From assembly GCA_020026195.1 (NCBI GenBank), contig JAHHQW010000054.1, positions 1-15,042 on the forward strand: a stretch of DNA of 15,042 nt, written 5' to 3'. The notes beneath the pieces were generated by a model. That model was not told the DNA's origin. It searched no databases and saw nothing but the letters and a program-made list of their open reading frames with translations. Source of the stretch: Prevotella sp. (GTDB lineage: Bacteria > Bacteroidota > Bacteroidia > Bacteroidales > Bacteroidaceae). The number at the start of each line of letters is the position of its first letter. Positions within the stretch are counted from its first letter, which is position 1. The position numbers and the translations under genes were made by a program. Shown here piece by piece: positions 6,881 through 14,966 of the stretch.

Positions 6881-7360
6881 TTATATCTTTTTCTTTTTCG
6901 GAGTTTTCTTTTCCTTAGCATAAGCCTGTTCCTCGGCCTCAAACATCTTCCTCATGTGATCCACTCTGTAGTCGCGTGGCGTAATGCCGTTTATACGGAA
7001 AAAAGCAGCATAGAACGACTGTCTGTTATTAAAGCCTACAATCTCGCTTATTTCGCTCATATTCAAATTGAGATAACGTTTGTCTACCAGCATGGACATT
7101 GCTTCCTCAATGCGATATTTATTTACAAGGGCAGTGTAACTCATGTGGAAACGTACGTTTACCACAGCTGAAATATAACGTGTATTTGTGCCGAGTTCCT
7201 CTGCCATTTTCTTTGCTGAATATTCTCTGTCCCGGTACTTTTTTTCAGTGATAAGAACCTGCTGGATTTTATCCTGCAATTCATCCATTAACTTAGGATT
7301 CACAAGACTACGGTATGCTGCATACCGGTTCTCCCTCTCTTTAATGTTATATTTTGTCAT
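6881..7360 (-). CDS. AraC-type helix-turn-helix DNA-binding protein
   Basis: The product (159 residues) consists almost entirely of an AraC/XylS-type DNA-binding domain with two helix-turn-helix units. The first lies around residues 47-72 (YSAKKMAEELGTNTRYISAV). The second, at about 100-131, reads MSEISEIVGFNNRQSFYAAF and continues FRINGITPRDYR, close to the family signature. There is no separate sensor domain: the N-terminal 40 residues look like a short helical lead, and the C-terminus is a basic tail (KKTPKKKKI). How it senses a signal is unknown; related Bacteroidota proteins are often the output halves of larger regulators. It is the first gene of the unit with the M49 peptidase, so self-regulation of that unit is a reasonable guess. 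It is divergent from recQ. Confidence 0.85.
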   Translation of the reverse strand: MTKYNIKERENRYAAYRSLVNPKLMDELQDKIQQVLITEKKYRDREYSAKKMAEELGTNTRYISAVVNVRFHMSYTALVNKYRIEEAMSMLVDKRYLNLNMSEISEIVGFNNRQSFYAAFFRINGITPRDYRVDHMRKMFEAEEQAYAKEKKTPKKKKI

Positions 7361-7400
7361 TGTTTAAAAATTTTTTCGGTTGGACTTTATGGATATATGG

Positions 7401-7432
7401 CAAATATAAGACAAATATTTTACATTATCAAG
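7401..7432 (-). promoter_or_regulatory. Promoter of the AraC-M49-AlkD-like unit
   Basis: On the minus strand CTTG (7432-7429) precedes TATATTTG (7408-7401) by 20 bp. The second box matches TAnnTTTG, and the first retains TTG. The ATG is 40 bp downstream. It points away from the recQ promoter, and the two -7 boxes are 54 bp apart in the divergent region. Confidence 0.7.
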
Positions 7433-7462
7433 TTTTAGAAAATAATTTTTCAAAAAAAGCAC

Positions 7463-7470
7463 TATCTTTG
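7463..7470 (+). promoter_or_regulatory. -7 element of the recQ promoter
   Basis: TATCTTTG matches TAnnTTTG exactly and ends 18 bp before the recQ ATG, leaving a leader of about a dozen bases. No clear TTTG is present 19-21 bp upstream, where the sequence is A-rich. There is no Shine-Dalgarno sequence before the ATG. Confidence 0.6.
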
Positions 7471-7488
7471 CAATAAATCATCAAGTTT

Positions 7489-9327
7489 ATGAAAATAGAG
7501 CAATTATTGAAACGTTTTTTCGGATATAATTCGTTCAGAACAAAACAAAGAGAAATTATAGAATCCGCCATTAACGGAAACGACTGTCTGGTGCTGATGC
7601 CCACCGGAGGTGGGAAAAGTATATGTTATCAGATTCCAGCCCTTTATATGGATGGGACAGCCGTAGTAATTTCGCCGCTCATAAGTCTGATGAAAGATCA
7701 GGTTGAAAACCTTCGTGAAAACGGAATTGAGGCTGCTGCTCTAAACAGCGGACTGAGTTCTACAGAAGAGGCTGTGATAAGAAGAAAGTGTTTGTCAGGT
7801 GCATTAAAATTAATTTACATTTCTCCTGAAAAGCTGCTTTCCGAAATTCCTTTCCTCTTCAGTCACATAAAAATCTCATTATTTGCCATTGACGAAGCGC
7901 ACTGCATAAGTCACTGGGGGCACGACTTCCGTCCCGAATACACTCAGCTCAATATTCTGCACGAACATTTTCCGTCCGTCCCGGTAATGGCTCTGACTGC
8001 AACAGCCGACAAGGTTACACGCAAGGACATAGTGGAACAGCTCCGACTCCGCGACCCAAAGATATTCATATCGTCGTTCGACCGTCCAAACCTCTCACTC
8101 GAGGTTAAAAAGGGGTACGACCAGAAACAGAAACTACGCTTCATAACTAATTTCATAAAAGGGCATCCGAACGATGCTGGAATCATTTATTGTCTTAGCA
8201 GAAAAGGTTCGGAGAAGGTTGCATCAGAATTATTAAAAAGCGGAATTAAGGCTCAGGTGTACCATGCCGGATTATCGACTTTTCAGCGAGACGAAACGCA
8301 AGAACTTTTCAAGAACGACACCATTCAGGTGGTATGCGCCACGATAGCTTTCGGCATGGGAATAGACAAGAGCAACGTGCGCTGGATTATACACTATAAC
8401 ATGCCTAAGAGTCTTGAAAGTTTCTATCAGGAAATTGGTCGTGCCGGTCGCGACGGTTACCCTGCCGAAACGATACTGTTCTATTCGTACGGTGACATAG
8501 TCCAACTCTCCATGTTTGCCGAGAACAGCGGACAGAAAGAAATAAATATGGAGAAACTACGTCGCATGCAGGAGTATGCCGAATCGAGCATCTGCCGACG
8601 AAGAATTCTGCTCAATTATTTTGGAGAAGAGACTACCAACGACTGCGGCAACTGTGACAACTGTGAGAATCCTCCTAAGATGTTCGACGGCACTATTCTT
8701 ATCCAGAAAGCACTCAGTGCCATCGCCCGCACAAAGGAGAATATAAGTCTCACTACAGTCATTGAAATATTAAAAGGAATCATGTCGTCTGATGTTATAA
8801 AAAACGGATATGACAAGATAAAAACCTTTGGTGTAGGACGTGACCTTCCTGCATCTCTATGGCGCGATTATCTCCTTCAGATGTTACACAAAGGATTTAT
8901 CGAAATTGCCTACGACGATGGCAAAAAACTTAAGATAACATCATCAGGAAATGACATCCTCAGAGGCACTGCCACATCGACGCTCTGCGTTGTTGAAAAG
9001 AAAGATTACAGCAAGCCTTCGGCAAAAAAGAAGCCCAGGAAACTTCAACTCGAAATACCGACTTTCAGCGACATGGAAGAAACACAGGAAGAAGACAAGG
9101 AGCTGTTCGAAGTACTCCGTCAGCTGCGTCTAAAGATTGCCCACGAAAACAAGATGCCGCCATACATCGTAATGAGCGACAAAGTTCTTCACCTTATAGC
9201 AACGATACGTCCACGAACAGTAGAGAAATTCGGAATGATAACCGGTATCGGACAATACAAGCAGGAGAAATATGGCAAGCTCTTTACCGATGAGATAAAC
9301 AGATATTTTGAGAAAAGCCAAGAATAA
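7489..9327 (+). CDS. recQ: ATP-dependent DNA helicase RecQ
   Basis: RecQ unwinds DNA 3' to 5' and works in recombination and repair of stalled forks. The 612-residue product is about the length of E. coli RecQ (609). In order it shows the Walker A motif MPTGGGKS (37-44), DEAH (135-138) followed by the aromatic-rich CISHWGHDFRPEY, motif III ALTATA (168-173), and motif VI QEIGRAGRDG (314-323). The zinc-binding cysteines are Cys369, Cys386, Cys389 and Cys392. Then come the winged-helix part of the RQC domain (about 400-500), a Lys-rich linker (about 504-520) and a C-terminal HRDC domain (about 536-608). All domains are present, so it should be active. It is divergent from the AraC-type gene and has its own promoter. 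A weak hairpin follows it. Confidence 0.97.
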   Translation: MKIEQLLKRFFGYNSFRTKQREIIESAINGNDCLVLMPTGGGKSICYQIPALYMDGTAVVISPLISLMKDQVENLRENGIEAAALNSGLSSTEEAVIRRKCLSGALKLIYISPEKLLSEIPFLFSHIKISLFAIDEAHCISHWGHDFRPEYTQLNILHEHFPSVPVMALTATADKVTRKDIVEQLRLRDPKIFISSFDRPNLSLEVKKGYDQKQKLRFITNFIKGHPNDAGIIYCLSRKGSEKVASELLKSGIKAQVYHAGLSTFQRDETQELFKNDTIQVVCATIAFGMGIDKSNVRWIIHYNMPKSLESFYQEIGRAGRDGYPAETILFYSYGDIVQLSMFAENSGQKEINMEKLRRMQEYAESSICRRRILLNYFGEETTNDCGNCDNCENPPKMFDGTILIQKALSAIARTKENISLTTVIEILKGIMSSDVIKNGYDKIKTFGVGRDLPASLWRDYLLQMLHKGFIEIAYDDGKKLKITSSGNDILRGTATSTLCVVEKKDYSKPSAKKKPRKLQLEIPTFSDMEETQEEDKELFEVLRQLRLKIAHENKMPPYIVMSDKVLHLIATIRPRTVEKFGMITGIGQYKQEKYGKLFTDEINRYFEKSQE

Positions 9328-9357
9328 ACAAACCACAGACAAAATATTGCTATATAT

Positions 9358-9389
9358 AAAGAGGTAATAACTTTACATGTTATTTCTTT
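9358..9389 (+). terminator. Weak hairpin after recQ, overlapping the tkt promoter
   Basis: AAAGA (9358-9362) pairs with TCTTT (9385-9389), and AATAAC (9366-9371) pairs with GTTATT (9379-9384), with a three-base bulge and a seven-base loop. No uninterrupted T-tract follows. It may slow or end recQ transcription, or be an operator, because its right arm runs into the -33 box of the next promoter. Neither role is certain. Confidence 0.3.
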
Positions 9390-9417
9390 GCCAATTGACT
9401 AAAAATAACTAATTTTG
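9387..9417 (+). promoter_or_regulatory. Bacteroidota-type promoter of transketolase
   Basis: TTTG (9387-9390) is followed after 19 bp by TAATTTTG (9410-9417), matching TAnnTTTG. The start codon is 45 bp downstream. With two good boxes and correct spacing this is one of the best promoters in the window. It probably also serves rpiB and the lipoprotein gene by read-through, since neither has a visible promoter of its own. Confidence 0.8.
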
Positions 9418-9462
9418 CACCATCTTTAAACAGCATACGTAAATTTAATACATTTCACTATA

Positions 9463-11478
9463 ATGAACAACAAGATTTTAATGAACAAGGCAGCGGACAA
9501 CATTCGTATTCTCGCAGCATCAATGGTAGAAAAAGCTAAGTCAGGTCACCCGGGTGGAGCCATGGGCGGAGCCGATTTTATCAATGTTCTGTTTTCAGAG
9601 TTTCTGGTTTACGACCCTAAAGATCCTACATGGAGCGGCAGAGACCGTTTCTTCCTCGATCCCGGTCACATGTCACCGATGCTTTATTCAGCACTCTGCC
9701 TTCAGGGCAAATTTACTATCGAAGATCTTAAGAACTTCCGTCAGTGGGGCTCATGCACACCGGGTCACCCCGAACGCGATCTCATGCACGGAATAGAAAA
9801 CACTTCAGGTCCTCTCGGTCAGGGTCACGCCTTCGGTGCAGGTGCAGCAGTAGCAGAAAAATTCCTCGAAGCTCGTCTGGGCAAGGAAGTAATGCAGCAT
9901 AAAATCTATGTTTATATCTCAGACGGTGGCGTTCAGGAAGAAATTTCACAGGGCGTAGGCCGACTGGCAGGTGTCCTCGGACTCAACAACCTCATCATGT
10001 TCTACGACTCTAACGACATCCAGCTTTCAACAGAATGCGGCGTTGTTATGAAGGAAGACACAGAGGCTAAGTACAAGGCATGGGGATGGAACGTAATCAA
10101 CATCGACGGTAACGATGCCGATCAGATACGCGAAGCTCTCAAGGCAGCACAGAAAGAAGAGGCACGTCCTACCCTCATCATTGGTAAGACAATCATGGGT
10201 AAGGGAGCCCTCAAGGACGATGGCACAAGCTACGAGCACACAATCAAGACACACGGTTCACCACTCGGTGGCGATGCATACATCAATACAATAAAGAACC
10301 TCGGCGGTAATCCCGACGATCCGTTCGTTATCTTCCCCGAAGTTAAGGAACTCTACGCTAACCGCGCAGCCGAACTTGAGAAGATCGTTGCAGAACGCCG
10401 TGCAGAAGAAGCAGCATGGGCTAAGGCAAATCCTGAAAAGGCAGCAAAACTGAAGGAATGGTTCAGCGGCAATGCTCCTAAAGTTGATTTCAGCGAATTA
10501 GTACAGAAAGAAGGCTGTGCCACACGTGCAGCTTCAGCAGCATGTCTCGGTGTATTGGCAGAACAGGTAGAAAACATGGTTGTATCATCAGCCGACCTTT
10601 CTAACAGCGATAAGACAGACGGATTCCGTAAGAAGACACACGACCTTCAGAACGGTGACTTCACAGGCGCATTCTTCCAGGCAGGTGTCAGCGAACTTAC
10701 AATGGCATGTATGTGTATCGGTATGTACCTCCACGGAGGCGTAATCCCCGCATGTGCTACATTCTTCGTATTCTCAGACTACATGAAGCCAGCAGCACGT
10801 ATGGCAGCCCTCATGGAAGTTCCTATCAAGTTTGTATGGAGCCACGACGCATTCCGCGTAGGTGAAGACGGACCTACACACGAGCCTGTTGAGCAGGAAG
10901 CACAGATTCGTCTCATGGAGAAACTTAAGAACCATCACGGAAAGGATTCAATCCGCGTATTCCGTCCTGCTGATGCCGACGAGACAACAGTATGCTGGAA
11001 GATGGCAATGGAAAACATGGAGACACCTACAGCTATGATTCTCTCACGTCAGAATGTAGCAAAACTTCCCGAAGGCAACAACTACGAAAATGCACGCAAG
11101 GGAGCTTATGTAGTAGCAGGTTCTGACGAGAACTACGACGTAATCCTTCTCGCAAGCGGTTCTGAAGTATCTACCCTCGTAGCAGGAGCAGAACTTCTCC
11201 GTAATGACGGCATCAAGGTACGTATCGTAAGTGTACCCAGCGAAGGACTCTTCCGTCATCAGTCAGCAGAATACCAGCAGAGCGTACTTCCCGCAGGAGC
11301 TAAGATTTTCGGTATGACAGCCGGTCTGCCCGTAACACTCGAAGGTCTTGTAGGCTGCAACGGTAAGGTATACGGACTTGAGAGCTTCGGTTTCTCAGCA
11401 CCTTACAAGGTTCTCGACGAGAAACTCGGTTTCAATGCAGAGAACGTTTACAAGCAGGTAACAGAATTTATCAAGTAA
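9463..11478 (+). CDS. tkt: Transketolase
   Basis: The enzyme moves two-carbon ketol units between sugar phosphates in the non-oxidative pentose phosphate pathway, using thiamine diphosphate and Mg2+. The 671-residue product has the usual three domains. SGHPGGAMGG (27-36) carries the substrate-contacting His29, and GH at 68-69 and GHPE (101-104) follow. The cofactor region reads ISDGGVQEEISQG (152-164), where most transketolases have GDG-x-x-x-EG. In the second domain GVSELTM (408-414) holds the catalytic Glu411, and WSHDAFRVGEDGPTHEP (459-475) is the conserved His-rich loop. A second ATG lies six codons in (9481); the first is chosen because it is closer to the promoter, but either is possible. 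Codon use is narrow (GCA, ACA, GTA, CTC), suggesting high expression. RpiB, encoded next, works in the same pathway. Confidence 0.96.
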   Translation: MNNKILMNKAADNIRILAASMVEKAKSGHPGGAMGGADFINVLFSEFLVYDPKDPTWSGRDRFFLDPGHMSPMLYSALCLQGKFTIEDLKNFRQWGSCTPGHPERDLMHGIENTSGPLGQGHAFGAGAAVAEKFLEARLGKEVMQHKIYVYISDGGVQEEISQGVGRLAGVLGLNNLIMFYDSNDIQLSTECGVVMKEDTEAKYKAWGWNVINIDGNDADQIREALKAAQKEEARPTLIIGKTIMGKGALKDDGTSYEHTIKTHGSPLGGDAYINTIKNLGGNPDDPFVIFPEVKELYANRAAELEKIVAERRAEEAAWAKANPEKAAKLKEWFSGNAPKVDFSELVQKEGCATRAASAACLGVLAEQVENMVVSSADLSNSDKTDGFRKKTHDLQNGDFTGAFFQAGVSELTMACMCIGMYLHGGVIPACATFFVFSDYMKPAARMAALMEVPIKFVWSHDAFRVGEDGPTHEPVEQEAQIRLMEKLKNHHGKDSIRVFRPADADETTVCWKMAMENMETPTAMILSRQNVAKLPEGNNYENARKGAYVVAGSDENYDVILLASGSEVSTLVAGAELLRNDGIKVRIVSVPSEGLFRHQSAEYQQSVLPAGAKIFGMTAGLPVTLEGLVGCNGKVYGLESFGFSAPYKVLDEKLGFNAENVYKQVTEFIK

Positions 11479-11497
11479 AATAAACTATTAACATAAT

Positions 11498-11547
11498 AGA
11501 GAATGGATGTTTCGCACCTGTGACACATCCGTTCTCTTTTTCTTTTT
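11498..11547 (+). terminator. Strong terminator-like hairpin between tkt and rpiB
   Basis: AGAGAATGGATGT (11498-11510) pairs with ACATCCGTTCTCT (11525-11537), 13 bp with one T-G pair, and a 14-base loop. TTTTTCTTTTT follows. By form this is an intrinsic terminator for transketolase. The next ATG is only 16 bp beyond the T-tract with no promoter in between, so some transcripts must pass it, or the hairpin serves to stabilise the tkt 3' end. Confidence 0.8.
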
Positions 11548-11562
11548 AATTACTTACCAACA

Positions 11563-12006
11563 ATGGAAATAAAAACAATAGGTCTGGCCAGCGATCATGC
11601 CGGCTACGAGCTTAAGCAGTACGTCATGGAATACTGCAAGGCACATGGTTATGAGTTTAAGGATTACGGTACCTACTCTACCGACAGCTGCGACTATCCC
11701 GATTTCGGACACGCACTTGCCGAAGGTATTGAAAAAGGCGAAGTTTATCCCGGTATTGCAATCTGTGGCAGTGGCGAAGGTATCGGAATGACTCTCAACC
11801 ACCATGAAAAGATTCGTGCAGCCCTCTGCTGGATGCCTGAGATAGCACATCTTGCACGCCAGCACAATAATGCCAACGTTCTCGTAATGCCAGGACGATT
11901 CATCGACAACGCCATGGCAGAGAAGATTATGGATGAATATTTCAACACAGATTTTGAAGGCGGACGTCACGAACGCCGTATTAACAAAATCCCTGTTCAA
12001 AAATAA
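11563..12006 (+). CDS. rpiB: Ribose 5-phosphate isomerase B
   Basis: RpiB interconverts ribose 5-phosphate and ribulose 5-phosphate. The 147-residue product has the N-terminal SDHAG (10-14) with Asp11 and His12. ICGSGEGIGM (67-76) contains Cys68, the likely catalytic base. IRAALCW (84-90) and the phosphate-site RQHNNANV (99-106) follow, and arginines near 135-139 close the site. The CGSGEGIGM form has two more residues than the CGTGIGM of the E. coli enzyme and fits the Bacteroidota subgroup. Its place after transketolase, whose reaction uses ribose 5-phosphate, supports the role. LacA/LacB-like isomerases share the fold, but there is no lactose or tagatose context. It lies between two terminator-like hairpins and has no visible promoter, so expression probably depends on read-through from tkt. 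Confidence 0.93.
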   Translation: MEIKTIGLASDHAGYELKQYVMEYCKAHGYEFKDYGTYSTDSCDYPDFGHALAEGIEKGEVYPGIAICGSGEGIGMTLNHHEKIRAALCWMPEIAHLARQHNNANVLVMPGRFIDNAMAEKIMDEYFNTDFEGGRHERRINKIPVQK

Positions 12007-12014
12007 CTAATCAC

Positions 12015-12052
12015 GAGAAACATGAATACAATCATGTTTCTCCTTTTTATTT
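12015..12052 (+). terminator. Strong terminator-like hairpin between rpiB and the lipoprotein gene
   Basis: GAGAAACATGA (12015-12025) and TCATGTTTCTC (12032-12042) form a perfect 11-bp stem with a six-base loop, followed by CTTTTTATTT. It starts 8 bp after the rpiB stop codon. The next ATG is 22 bp beyond the T-rich tract, without a TAnnTTTG element between. Confidence 0.8.
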
Positions 12053-12074
12053 CTACTAATAAACAACTTATTTA

Positions 12075-14729
12075 ATGAAAATCAAATTTTTATCAGGAAG
12101 TATGATTGCATGCGCCCTGGCATTCGTGGCAGCAACACTGTTCAGTTGCAGCGGCGGCAATCAGTTTATTTCCGACGAGAAGTACATGGCCCGCGTAGAC
12201 TCTGCATTCCAGGCTAAGATGGAACTCATAGGCAACCAGTTCTACGACGTAAAGGACCTCAACGTAACAGAGAAGGAAGAACAGGCACTGAAGTTCCTCT
12301 ATGCCTACATGTCAATTGCAGACGCAACCGACTATCCTACATCATTCTATCTCGAGAACGTTCGTCAGTCATTCAAGACACAGGAAGAAATGCCATGGGG
12401 CAAGGACATTCCAGAATACATCTTCCGTCATTTCGTAATGCCAATCCGTGTAAACAACGAGAACCTCGATTCATCACGTGTGGTATTCTACAACAAGATT
12501 AAGCCCCGTCTTGAGGGCAAGAGCATGTACGATGCAATCCTCGAAGTAAACCACTGGTGCCACGAGAAAGTTACATACCAGCCTTCAGATGCACGCACCA
12601 CATCACCTCTTGCATCAATCCGCAACGCATACGGACGCTGTGGTGAAGAGAGTACATTTACAGTAGCAGCACTCCGCGCCATGGGTATTCCCGCACGCCA
12701 GGTATACACACCGCGCTGGGCTCACACCGACGACAACCACGCATGGGTTGAGGCATGGGCAGATGGCAAATGGTATTTCTTAGGAGCCTGCGAACCTGAG
12801 CCTGTTCTTAACTTAGGATGGTTCAATGCTCCTGCATCACGCGCACTCCTCATGCACACACGCTGCTTCGGCGACTATACAGGTCCTGAGGAAGTAATGC
12901 TCCGCACATCTAACTTCACAGAAATCAACCTCATTGAGAACTATGGTTCTTGCGACAAGATTGATTTCGAAATCGTTATGAAAGACGGCAAGCCCGCAGA
13001 CGGAGCACAGGTAGACTTCAAGATCTATAACTATTCAGAATTCTGCACTGTCGTAAGAAAGTTCACAGAAAAAGACGGAACGACATTCCTTTCAGCTGGT
13101 AAGGGCGATATGCTCGTATGGGCATCAAAGGATGGCAACTACGGTTTCACAAAGGCATCGTTCGGTAAGGACAAGAAGATAAAGATTGTACTCGACCGTA
13201 ACAGAGAGAGCGACGTTAAGAAGATGGCATTTGAAATCGATTCACTCGACATCGTGCCGCCAGCAGAACACTATAACATGCCAGAGGTAACACCGGAACA
13301 GAGAGCAGAAAACGACCGTCGTTTTGCATACGAAGATTCACTGCGTCATGCTTACATGGATACATTCCTCAATGAAGAAGAAGCAAAGCAGTACTGCGAC
13401 TACGGAACAGAATACCTCGTTAAGTCAAGCGGTAACTATAAGGTAATTGCCGACTTCCTCAACAAGCATAAGGACAACAAGGAACGTGCCCTCGCCCTCC
13501 TCGCAACACTTAGCGACAAGGACCTCAAGGACATTCTTCCCGAAATTCTCGAAGACAGCTACGGAGCAGAAAGCGACCAGCTCTGTCCCCGTGTAGAAGT
13601 AGAACACCTCATTCTCCCCTTCAAGCAGTTCCTTGCTAAGCAGTTCAGCGACGAAGAGAAGGCTACATTCCGCAACGATCCCTCTAAGCTCGTTGAATGG
13701 GTAAAGACTAACATCCGTCTCAACCCCGACAGAAAGGCTCTCGCCATTTCACAGACACCTATCAGCGTATGGAAGTGCCGTGTAACTGACTATCGTTCAC
13801 GCGATATCTTCTTCGTAGACCTTGCACGTTCACTCAACATCGAGTCACGTAAGGATGTAGTAACATCAAAGGTTCAGTATAAGAAAGACGGTAAGTGGAT
13901 TGACGTAGACTTCGAAGCAGCCGAACAGGTAGCATCACCCAAGGGCAAGCTCGTACTCGACTACAAGCCCACTAAGTTCCTTGACAATCCTAAGTACTAC
14001 AGCCACTTCACTATCAGCCGCATCTACAACGGCAGAACAGCAGTGCTCAACTTTGAAGAAGGACAGGTAGACATGGGTGGCGGCGTAAGCTGGCTCAATT
14101 CATTTAAGAACGGAGCAGAGCTCGACGAAGGCACATACGTACTCGTAACAGGTACACGTCTTGCAAGCGGCAGCGTACTCTCTACAACACAGATTTTCAA
14201 CATCTTCGAAGGCAAGACAACAAGAATTCCTCTCGAACTCAGAACAAGTCAGGACGATATCTGCGTCATCGGTAACTTCAACTCAGAAGACAAATATCGT
14301 AAGATTGAGAAAGAAGGCATGAAGATTACAGACGAAGAAGTATCTATCCTCTCACAGACAGGTCGCGGATACTATGTAATCGGAATCCTCGGTGTTGGTC
14401 AGGAGCCTACAAACCACGCTCTCAACGACATCGCCAAAGTTAAGAAGTCACTCGACAAGTGGGGACGTCCTATGGTACTCCTCTTCGAAAACGAGTCAGA
14501 TGCTAAGAAGTTCAAGCCCGAAGAATTCGGAGAAATGCCTGAGAACACATTCTACGGAATTGACAACGGCTCAATCCGCAAGGAGATTGCAACAGCAATG
14601 AAACTCCAGCAGGGCGGACGTCTTCCTATCTTCATCATCGCCGATACATTCAACCGCGTGGTATTCGTATCACAGGGCTACACAATCGGTCTTGGCGAAC
14701 AGTTCGAACGCGTAATCAACAAACTGTAA
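12075..14729 (+). CDS. Transglutaminase-like lipoprotein with a C-terminal thioredoxin-like domain
   Basis: The 884-residue product begins with a lipoprotein signal: MKIKF, a hydrophobic stretch, then the lipobox LFSC with Cys25 as the lipid site and SGG after it, so it is likely anchored in the envelope. A transglutaminase-like core at about 150-270 has Cys189 in YGRCGEES and His222 in DDNHAWVEAW. The third triad residue, usually Asp, is not evident; GACEPEP (237-243) offers Glu240. An Ig-like or carrier-type domain follows at about 295-375. The middle part (about 400-755) is not recognised. The last 128 residues look thioredoxin-like (YYVIGILGVG, RPMVLLFENE, LPIFIIADTFNRVVFVSQGY) but contain no CxxC. 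It may be a peptidase or a peptide- or glycan-modifying enzyme; substrate unknown. Codon use resembles transketolase, suggesting abundance. It follows rpiB closely. Confidence 0.85.
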   Translation: MKIKFLSGSMIACALAFVAATLFSCSGGNQFISDEKYMARVDSAFQAKMELIGNQFYDVKDLNVTEKEEQALKFLYAYMSIADATDYPTSFYLENVRQSFKTQEEMPWGKDIPEYIFRHFVMPIRVNNENLDSSRVVFYNKIKPRLEGKSMYDAILEVNHWCHEKVTYQPSDARTTSPLASIRNAYGRCGEESTFTVAALRAMGIPARQVYTPRWAHTDDNHAWVEAWADGKWYFLGACEPEPVLNLGWFNAPASRALLMHTRCFGDYTGPEEVMLRTSNFTEINLIENYGSCDKIDFEIVMKDGKPADGAQVDFKIYNYSEFCTVVRKFTEKDGTTFLSAGKGDMLVWASKDGNYGFTKASFGKDKKIKIVLDRNRESDVKKMAFEIDSLDIVPPAEHYNMPEVTPEQRAENDRRFAYEDSLRHAYMDTFLNEEEAKQYCDYGTEYLVKSSGNYKVIADFLNKHKDNKERALALLATLSDKDLKDILPEILEDSYGAESDQLCPRVEVEHLILPFKQFLAKQFSDEEKATFRNDPSKLVEWVKTNIRLNPDRKALAISQTPISVWKCRVTDYRSRDIFFVDLARSLNIESRKDVVTSKVQYKKDGKWIDVDFEAAEQVASPKGKLVLDYKPTKFLDNPKYYSHFTISRIYNGRTAVLNFEEGQVDMGGGVSWLNSFKNGAELDEGTYVLVTGTRLASGSVLSTTQIFNIFEGKTTRIPLELRTSQDDICVIGNFNSEDKYRKIEKEGMKITDEEVSILSQTGRGYYVIGILGVGQEPTNHALNDIAKVKKSLDKWGRPMVLLFENESDAKKFKPEEFGEMPENTFYGIDNGSIRKEIATAMKLQQGGRLPIFIIADTFNRVVFVSQGYTIGLGEQFERVINKL

Positions 14730-14758
14730 TCACATTACAGAACAAACTAAATAAAAAG

Positions 14759-14794
14759 TCGGCTGCCTGATTAATCTCAGACAGCCGATTTTTT
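14759..14794. terminator. Bidirectional intrinsic terminator
   Basis: TCGGCTG-C-CTG (14759-14769) pairs with CAG-A-CAGCCGA (14778-14788), ten pairs with one mismatch, and an eight-base loop. Six T follow on the + strand and, read on the minus strand, five T follow the other side. It lies 29 bp after the lipoprotein stop codon and faces the minus-strand gene at the right edge, so it can serve both convergent units. The stretch from here to 14966 holds only a modest hairpin (14899-14929, AATGATTT/AAATCATT) and no gene that I can support. Confidence 0.85.
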
Positions 14795-14966
14795 ATACTA
14801 TATAAATAGGTACACCGCTCCTCTCTCCCATTTTCCTTACGAACAACACATTGGGTAATACAAATAAAAAAGGAAAAACATCATCACGCCATAACGATAA
14901 TGATTTGCAAGAGATGTCTATAAATCATTTAAATTACAGATGTTCAATTTCAGAAGTTATAATATT

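Noticed and set aside
11554..12000. A 148-codon open frame on the minus strand opposite rpiB
   Set aside because: It lies fully antisense to a well-recognised gene, and its product has no recognisable domain. Long antisense frames are common opposite genes with biased codons.
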